NCBI GenBank assembly: GCA_900769745.1
Contig: CAAGHX010000256.1
Location: forward strand, 1-9,625
DNA length: 9,625 nt
From: an uncultured Alistipes sp.
GTDB lineage: Bacteria; Bacteroidota; Bacteroidia; Bacteroidales; Rikenellaceae
Direction of reading: 5' to 3'
Part shown: piece by piece, positions 5,182-9,625 of the stretch
How positions within the stretch are numbered: position 1 is the stretch's first letter
How the letters are laid out: each line of letters starts with the position of its first letter
The notes under the pieces: model-generated
What the model saw: the letters and a program-made list of their open reading frames with translations, nothing else
The model's database searches: none
Told to the model about the DNA's origin: nothing
Program-made: the position numbers and the translations under genes

Positions 5182-6060
5182 ATGGGGAAGAAAGCAACAA
5201 CAATAAATGAACAGATAGAGTTACTTAAACAACGAGGGATGTTTGTAACTGACGAACAAAAGGCAGAGGAAATATTATTAGATGTAGGCTTTTATCGTTT
5301 AGGATTTTATGCTTTCCCTTTTGAAAGAACATTCCCTAATTTGAATAATAGAACTCATCTATATAAAGAGGGAACGTGTTTTACCGATATAGTAGAACTA
5401 TATTATTTTGATTACGATCTAAGGAATATATTAACTTACTATCTGAATAGGATAGAAGTTAATTTACGTACTTTTATCACATATACAGTATCAAACTATT
5501 ATAAGGATTCTCCAACTTGGTTTGTTGATAGCGCGGTTATGAATCGTTCATATATTGACGATTTTGAAGCTAAAGTATATAAAACTATTCGAGAAAATCC
5601 AGTAATCAAGCGCCATCATCAAAAATATATAAATGATAGATTTGCTCCGGCGTGGAAAACAGTGGAATTCATGACGCTTGGCAACATTTGTTCGCTATTC
5701 TACAATCTAAAAGATGAGAACTTGAAACGCCAAATAGCATCGAATTATAAATGTAGCCTAAAAGTATTTAGTAATTACATAGAAACAATTCGAGTAATCC
5801 GCAACACTTGTGCGCACGGAGCTTGCATCTATAATATATCGTTGGCTAAAGGTATTAAAAGCACACCATTAGCCCCTATTTCAGAGACAAAACGACATAG
5901 TATTAGTGGTGTGATAGATGTTATTCGCCATATGATTGGTTGTATATCTGTAAATAGATTAAATCAAATGAATGACGAGTTAAATTCGTTATTAAAGAAT
6001 GCAAGAAGTGAAAAAACCGCCAATATAATAGCAAATTGCACAGGTTTTGCAATAAAATAA
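5182..6060 (+). CDS. Abi_2 family (AbiD/AbiF-type) abortive infection HEPN protein
   Basis: Abi_2 proteins stop phage spread by harming or halting the infected cell, and belong to the HEPN superfamily, many of whose members are RNases. The 292-residue protein has the family marks in order: an N-terminal helix with INEQIELLKQRGM (8-20) and LLDVGFYRLGFYAFPF (32-47); YDLRNILTYYLNRIEVNLRT (78-97); FAPAWKTVEFMTLGNICSLFYNLKD (154-178); and the HEPN motif RNTCAH (R207-x4-H212). The R and H are both present, so the predicted RNase site is intact. The C-terminus (about 220-292) is helical and lysine/asparagine rich. ATG 5182 fits the promoter at 5134-5165. The protein is soluble with no signal peptide. 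Upstream lie a structured RNA and a small protein, either of which may control it. It could be an RNA-controlled toxin; that link is inferred from position and recalled work on AbiF-associated RNAs. Length is slightly below the lactococcal AbiD/AbiF proteins. Confidence 0.9.
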   Translation: MGKKATTINEQIELLKQRGMFVTDEQKAEEILLDVGFYRLGFYAFPFERTFPNLNNRTHLYKEGTCFTDIVELYYFDYDLRNILTYYLNRIEVNLRTFITYTVSNYYKDSPTWFVDSAVMNRSYIDDFEAKVYKTIRENPVIKRHHQKYINDRFAPAWKTVEFMTLGNICSLFYNLKDENLKRQIASNYKCSLKVFSNYIETIRVIRNTCAHGACIYNISLAKGIKSTPLAPISETKRHSISGVIDVIRHMIGCISVNRLNQMNDELNSLLKNARSEKTANIIANCTGFAIK

Positions 6061-6070
6061 TTTACAAAAA

Positions 6071-6102
6071 CTTGCATTATGGGATAAAAGATATTATCTT
6101 TG
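6071..6102 (+). promoter_or_regulatory. Promoter with an overlapping palindrome, driving a small RNA
   Basis: CTTG (6071-6074), 20 nt, then TATCTTTG (6095-6102) matches the Bacteroidetes pattern with an exact -7 box. AAAGATA (6087-6093) and TATCTTT (6095-6101) form a perfect inverted repeat around one central T that covers the -7 box, which would suit an operator. No protein reading frame follows. Confidence 0.6.
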
Positions 6103-6104
6103 TA

Positions 6105-6190
6105 CCATCTTAGTGCCCGTGTCGGCAATGTCTCGATATCTGCACTCTAAAAAAGATGGAGGGAACCCCAAAAGGGTTCCCGTTTTTTTT
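6105..6190 (+). ncRNA. Candidate small RNA of about 80 nt, downstream of the Abi_2 gene
   Basis: Promoter, stem and terminator come in close sequence with no coding frame. CCATCTT (6105-6111) pairs with AAGATGG (6153-6159), and the next bases AGTGC (6112-6116) pair with GCACT (6142-6146), closing an internal region with a CCG/CGG mini-hairpin (6117-6125). The strong terminator hairpin follows one base later. Initiation is expected at about 6105-6109, so the outer stem may be partly trimmed. I do not recognise the RNA; it could also be an attenuator-like leftover or the 3' end of the Abi transcript. Confidence 0.5.
6161..6190 (+). terminator. Strong rho-independent terminator
   Basis: GGGAACCC (6161-6168) and GGGTTCCC (6174-6181) form a perfect 8-bp stem with a CAAAA loop, followed by G and eight Ts (6183-6190). 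It ends the candidate small RNA and would also stop read-through from the Abi_2 gene. Confidence 0.92.
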
Positions 6191-6350
6191 GTCCTTATCC
6201 AATATGATGGACATTGGGTTATGACACTATTCAGATATAGATTATAAATCCACATACAACCAGAGTTTTTATTAAGCCTACTTAGGGTAATGTATTTGAT
6301 TTAGAAATAGTAATTTAAATCGACCGAATTAGAATCAGCGCATTATGAAA
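6191..6350. other. AT-rich stretch with no recognisable gene
   Basis: No convincing coding frame, RNA fold or promoter was seen on either strand. The only structure is a weak stem CCAAT/ATTGG (6199-6203 with 6213-6217). With the promoter and small RNA before it, the gene-free gap between the Abi and permease genes is about 350 nt. It probably holds the right boundary of the acquired segment. Confidence 0.5.
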
Positions 6351-6382
6351 TAGAGCCTGCTTAATGCATTAAGCAGGCTCTA
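6351..6382 (-). terminator. Perfect 32-nt palindrome, likely (bidirectional) terminator of the ABC genes
   Basis: TAGAGCCTGCTTAA (6351-6364) pairs perfectly with 6369-6382 around a TGCA loop, giving a 14-bp stem. It sits 25 nt beyond the stop of the minus-strand permease. The T-run is weak on both strands (ATTTCAT on minus, AACTTTAT on plus), so termination is inferred mainly from stem strength and position. Confidence 0.7.
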
Positions 6383-6407
6383 ACTTTATCATTTATATGC
6401 ACAAAGG

Positions 6408-8846
6408 TTAATTACTCTTCACCACATCGGCGGGGTTTTCGGTGGCGGCACGCCACGAGCGGAGGGTTACAAGACCGACCGTTACGGCGAGGACAATCAC
6501 GAGGGCAGCGAGATAGAGCCACCAAGGCTGTGCGATGCGGTTGGCGAACTGCTCCAACCAACGCGAGGTGATATACCACGCCACGGGTGCTGCCACCACA
6601 AAGCAACCTCCGACAATCCACACATATCGCATATTCAGCATCTTTACTATTTGACTGGTTGTCGCCCCATAGACCTTGCGAACGGCAATCTCCGAGCGGC
6701 GGTGCTGCGTCTCGAACATCACAATACCGAAGACTCCCATCAGTGCGATGATGATAGCCAGACCCGCAAACAATCCGATGAGCACCATATCCTTTTTGGT
6801 CTGTGCGTAGAGTCCCTCAACCCACTCCTCCAAGTAGTAGAGTTCGGCCTCATCGGCAGCGGGAGCCAGCTCCTTTGTGAGTTTCTTTACATAGTCTGCA
6901 AACGCTTTGACATCGGCCCCGGCACGCAGGCGGATGTAGAAATGACTCATTCGGCTATCCGCTTCGGCGCAGTAGAAGGCATAATACTCATCTTCTTGTG
7001 CAAGCGACGTAAGGCGAACATCTTTGATGATACCAACATAGGGGTACTGCTTGCCCTCTTTATATCCAAGCGGAATGCCTACATCCAGGTGCATACGGCT
7101 CATCATCACAATCTCATTGCGCTCGGCTGACGAAGGGGTAAAGCCGTTGCCATCGATAACCTCAAATCCAAAGAAGTCAAGGAAGTTCCAACGCACAGGA
7201 TTGGCACGCACAACATACTCCTTATCCTCGTACATTCGTCCCCACATCTGGTTACAGCGGAACAGGTTTACTGCCGAGGCGGTAACATCCACTGCGTCGG
7301 GGTGTTGTTGCAATCGTTCCACGACAGTCTCGGCGCGTGTGCCCAAATCCCACGAGGCGAAGGTTACGATATTTTCGCGGTCGAAGCCCAAATCGTATTT
7401 AATCATATAGCGATATTGCAACCAGAACACAGCCGTTACGATGATGAGAATCATCGCCACCGAGAACTGCACACCCACCATCACCGAACGCAATCTGCGA
7501 CCCGTAGCCGACTGTGCAAAACCTCCCTTAACACCCAATGAAGCGTTGAAACGAGTGATATAGAACGCAGGATACAATGCCGCTACAACGGCCAACAATA
7601 CCATCAGAGCAACCATCATAATAATGACTGCGACATTATCGCCAAGAGCCAGTGAGCAGATAGAATAGTTGGTGATAAAGCTCTCTTGGATAGCAATCAT
7701 CAGGTAGAACGTCAGTCCCATTGATAGCAGCACCAAACCGATAGCCTCGAAGAGGAAGTTCCAACGTAGTGTGCCCTGACTTGCGCCAAATACTTTGCAG
7801 ATATTCACCGCACGCATACGTACGGGTACGAGTGCGAAGAAGAAGTTTACAAAGTTTATAAATGCAATCAGCACAATGATAAAGGCAATGCTACCGAGAA
7901 TAATCGGAGTTGATTTCTTTCCCGTACGGAAGTTGCCCGAATCGTAGAATTCGGTGTAGTAGAGGTCGTTGAGAGGTACCAAGCGAGTTTCCAGCACCTG
8001 TGCACCGCTTTCTAACTCCTCCTTGACCATCGCAATCTCCTCGGGATCCGCTGTCTCCTCTGCTTCGGCCATCCACTCCTGCACCATTCCGAGGAACCAA
8101 TCGGCATAACCTTTTTTGAAGATTTCGATGTAGGTATTGAGGTCGGCACCCTCGCGCATACGTACAAAATTCGAGTAGTTCCAGTTGTTATTACCCTCGG
8201 TATATACACCCTCGTCGTTTTGCATAATGCCCCAATGGCTGAACATAGAGTTTTTGGGCATATCCTCGTAGATGGCCACGATGGTCTGCTGAACAGTAGG
8301 CTTGCCGTCGTCGTTGTATTTTCCACCCTCGAAGTAGATTACATCTCCCACGCCGACGCCCAATTTTTCGGTCTTGGAGCGTGCCATTGCCACCGTATTG
8401 GGCTCTTTGAGTTGTGAATAATCGCCCGCCAAGCACTCAAACCCAAAGAACGAGGGGACATTGGCCGTTCCTTGATAGACATACTCATTAAACGGCTCCA
8501 TAGTGTACTCATTGCGTTTGATCCAAATGCGGCTAATGCGTGGGTAAGGCATTGTCGAAGCGACCTCCTCGGCATCGGGGAACTGCTCGGCAGAGGTATA
8601 AGCCAAATTGCCGGGAGAGTTTGTACTCCACTGTGTCTCGCCATCACTGCCTCCACCGAAGTCGGGCGAGATAAGATAGGTGCGGTCGGCATTAGGGAAT
8701 TGCCCGTTGTAGGTGATGGTGAACCACACCTGCGATGCGATGATGTAGAATGCCACGAAGGCGAGGGTTAGTCCCACAATGTTAAGCAGTGAGGCTACCT
8801 TGTAACGACGTAATGTCATTAAAAAATTCTTAAACGCGATTTTCAT
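6408..8846 (-). CDS. FtsX/MacB-like ABC transporter permease
   Basis: The 812-residue inner-membrane protein has the duplicated FtsX/MacB layout frequent in Bacteroidetes. TM1 (about 17-41) is followed by a large periplasmic MacB_PCD-like domain (42-312), then three TMs (314-340, 363-387, 404-430). A second half follows with TM5 (453-477), a second periplasmic domain (480-684) and three TMs (686-711, 741-760, 774-796). The cytoplasmic coupling segments RMRAVNICKVFGAS (343-356) and RRSEIAVRKVYGAT (716-729) are the typical FtsX repeats that contact the ATPase. The C-terminus ends in ENPADVVKSN, also typical. Such permeases move peptides, drugs or lipoproteins, or act mechanically across the envelope; the substrate cannot be read from sequence. 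ATG 8846 gives the standard MKIAFKNFL start and has an AT-rich leader. The ATPase gene lies 128 nt upstream on the same strand. No damage is seen. Confidence 0.93.
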   Translation of the reverse strand: MKIAFKNFLMTLRRYKVASLLNIVGLTLAFVAFYIIASQVWFTITYNGQFPNADRTYLISPDFGGGSDGETQWSTNSPGNLAYTSAEQFPDAEEVASTMPYPRISRIWIKRNEYTMEPFNEYVYQGTANVPSFFGFECLAGDYSQLKEPNTVAMARSKTEKLGVGVGDVIYFEGGKYNDDGKPTVQQTIVAIYEDMPKNSMFSHWGIMQNDEGVYTEGNNNWNYSNFVRMREGADLNTYIEIFKKGYADWFLGMVQEWMAEAEETADPEEIAMVKEELESGAQVLETRLVPLNDLYYTEFYDSGNFRTGKKSTPIILGSIAFIIVLIAFINFVNFFFALVPVRMRAVNICKVFGASQGTLRWNFLFEAIGLVLLSMGLTFYLMIAIQESFITNYSICSLALGDNVAVIIMMVALMVLLAVVAALYPAFYITRFNASLGVKGGFAQSATGRRLRSVMVGVQFSVAMILIIVTAVFWLQYRYMIKYDLGFDRENIVTFASWDLGTRAETVVERLQQHPDAVDVTASAVNLFRCNQMWGRMYEDKEYVVRANPVRWNFLDFFGFEVIDGNGFTPSSAERNEIVMMSRMHLDVGIPLGYKEGKQYPYVGIIKDVRLTSLAQEDEYYAFYCAEADSRMSHFYIRLRAGADVKAFADYVKKLTKELAPAADEAELYYLEEWVEGLYAQTKKDMVLIGLFAGLAIIIALMGVFGIVMFETQHRRSEIAVRKVYGATTSQIVKMLNMRYVWIVGGCFVVAAPVAWYITSRWLEQFANRIAQPWWLYLAALVIVLAVTVGLVTLRSWRAATENPADVVKSN

Positions 8847-8974
8847 ATTGTTTGAGTTTTTAATTTGTTTTTGTTTTAGTGACTTGGGGAGGTATCACCC
8901 TCGCCCAAGCCTGAAACGCTTCTCTGCTTATGGTAATAGGCGTTTTTTAATATTAATACCTTTCTCAAAAAGGA
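8847..8974 (-). promoter_or_regulatory. 128-nt spacer between ATPase and permease with a stable hairpin
   Basis: CTTGGG (8883-8888) and CCCAAG (8904-8909) form a stem that extends inward with GAGGT/ACCCTC, leaving a tiny loop. A second looser pairing is AAACGC (8914-8919) with GCGTTT (8940-8945). No T-run follows on the minus strand, so this is not a standard terminator of the ATPase gene. It may be a partial attenuator or an RNA-stability element; no good promoter box was seen for the permease. Confidence 0.4.
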
Positions 8975-9625
8975 TTATAGGCGGCTCTTTACATCAGTAA
9001 CAATCTTACCATCGAACAAGCAGATGGTACGGCTCGCATACGAAGCATCGTGCTGCGAGTGGGTAACCATAATGATGGTTGTACCCTCCTGATGCAACTC
9101 TTTGAGCAGGGTCATCACCTCCTGGCCATTTTTCGAGTCTAGGTTACCCGTAGGCTCATCGGCAAGGATTAGTTTCGGATTCGACACGAGGGCGCGGGCG
9201 ATGGCCACACGCTGCTGCTGACCTCCCGAGAGCTGCTGTGGGAAGTGGCCCGCACGGTGCGAGATGTTCATACGGTCGAGCATCTTCTTTACTCGCTCCT
9301 TACGCTCCGAGGGCTTCACGCCCATATAGATAAGTGGCAACTCGACATTCTCGGCCACCGACAACTCGTCAATAAGGTTGAACGACTGGAATACGAAACC
9401 GATATTGCCCTTGCGGAAGGCGGTGCGCTCCTTCTCTTTCAGACCGCCCACCTCGTGGTTGAGCAGCTGGTATGAGCCACCCGTAGGATTGTCAAGCAAT
9501 CCCAAGATGTTGAGGAGCGTAGATTTACCGCAACCCGAAGGTCCCATAATGGCAACAAACTCGCCCTCCTTAACCTCAAACGATACACCGTTCAGAGCAA
9601 CAGTCTCAATTTCCTCGGTGAAAAA
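8975..9625 (-). CDS. ABC transporter ATP-binding protein (MacB/LolD type), start outside the window
   Basis: This ATPase powers the adjacent permease from the cytoplasmic side. The frame is open to the right edge, adding 26 residues (FFTEEIETVALNGVSFEVKE...) before the internal Met at 9547; the true start lies beyond the window, probably only 10-15 codons further. All nucleotide-binding motifs are present: Walker A GPSGCGKST, a Q-loop in FVFQSFNLI, signature LSGGQQQR, Walker B LILADEP, a D-loop in GNLDS, and the switch histidine in MVTHSQ. The IETVALNGVSFEV leader and the NLIDELSVAENVELPLIY stretch are typical of the MacB/LolD subfamily. It is followed by the permease gene on the same strand. 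Confidence 0.95.
   Translation of the reverse strand, partial: FFTEEIETVALNGVSFEVKEGEFVAIMGPSGCGKSTLLNILGLLDNPTGGSYQLLNHEVGGLKEKERTAFRKGNIGFVFQSFNLIDELSVAENVELPLIYMGVKPSERKERVKKMLDRMNISHRAGHFPQQLSGGQQQRVAIARALVSNPKLILADEPTGNLDSKNGQEVMTLLKELHQEGTTIIMVTHSQHDASYASRTICLFDGKIVTDVKSRL

Larger units (their letters stand above)
3657..6350. other. AT-rich putative defence cassette next to tRNA-Cys
   Basis: Base composition and codon use between the tRNA terminator and the palindrome at 6351 are visibly more AT-rich than in the flanking dprA/tatD and ABC permease genes. The contents (a PD-(D/E)XK-fold protein, a structured RNA region, a small unknown protein, an Abi_2 HEPN protein and a small-RNA-like unit) are accessory. 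The position beside a tRNA gene is typical of acquired islands. No integrase, transposase or clear attachment repeats are visible, so transfer is inferred from composition and context only. Confidence 0.5.

Noticed and set aside
8914..8945. AAACGC/GCGTTT hairpin followed by Ts on the plus strand as a terminator
   Set aside because: No plus-strand gene ends here, the loop is 20 nt and the stem only 6 bp.
1..9625. CRISPR array
   Set aside because: No regularly spaced repeats of 24-40 nt were seen on either strand.

Overview
The window looks like a piece of a Bacteroidales chromosome. The evidence is the Bacteroidetes promoter grammar (TTTG about 20 nt before TAnnTTTG, seen at several starts), the AT-rich leaders without clear Shine-Dalgarno sequences, and the family members present (type I asparaginase next to TatD and DprA, and an FtsX/MacB-type ABC pair). 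The GC-rich style of the core genes would suit an Alistipes/Rikenellaceae-like genome, but this placement is only a guess.

Layout. From 1 to 3263 lie three minus-strand housekeeping genes: dprA (3263-2166), tatD (2166-1342, start overlapping the dprA stop by one base) and an asparaginase gene whose start is at 1219 and which runs off the left edge. The last 74 or so visible codons of the asparaginase reading frame do not look like asparaginase, so it is either fused to foreign sequence or the junction is an assembly chimera. From 3468 to 3656 is a plus-strand tRNA-Cys(GCA) with a good promoter and a strong terminator.

From about 3657 to 6350 the sequence becomes clearly AT-rich and looks like an acquired defence-type cassette next to the tRNA gene. 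It holds a minus-strand PD-(D/E)XK (PDDEXK_9/DUF1703-like) protein without the usual AAA domain; a divergent plus-strand promoter driving a region with extensive nested complementarity (4619-4810), read here as a structured non-coding RNA; a small unrecognised 89-residue protein; and an Abi_2 (AbiD/AbiF-type) protein with an intact HEPN RNase motif (R207-x4-H212). The two divergent promoters overlap physically. After the Abi gene there is a second possible small RNA with its own promoter, a stem and a strong terminator (6105-6190), then about 160 nt without recognisable genes.

From 6351 to the right edge is a minus-strand ABC export system: an ATPase (partial, 9625-8975), a 128-nt spacer containing a hairpin, an 812-residue FtsX/MacB-like permease (8846-6408), and a 32-nt perfect palindrome as the likely terminator.

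The main point of interest is the RNA plus HEPN Abi protein module with the divergently transcribed nuclease-fold gene. The Abi_2 family and its RNase motif are recognisable from established knowledge. The RNA structure is seen directly as base complementarity. Its role as partner, guide or antitoxin of the Abi protein is inference.
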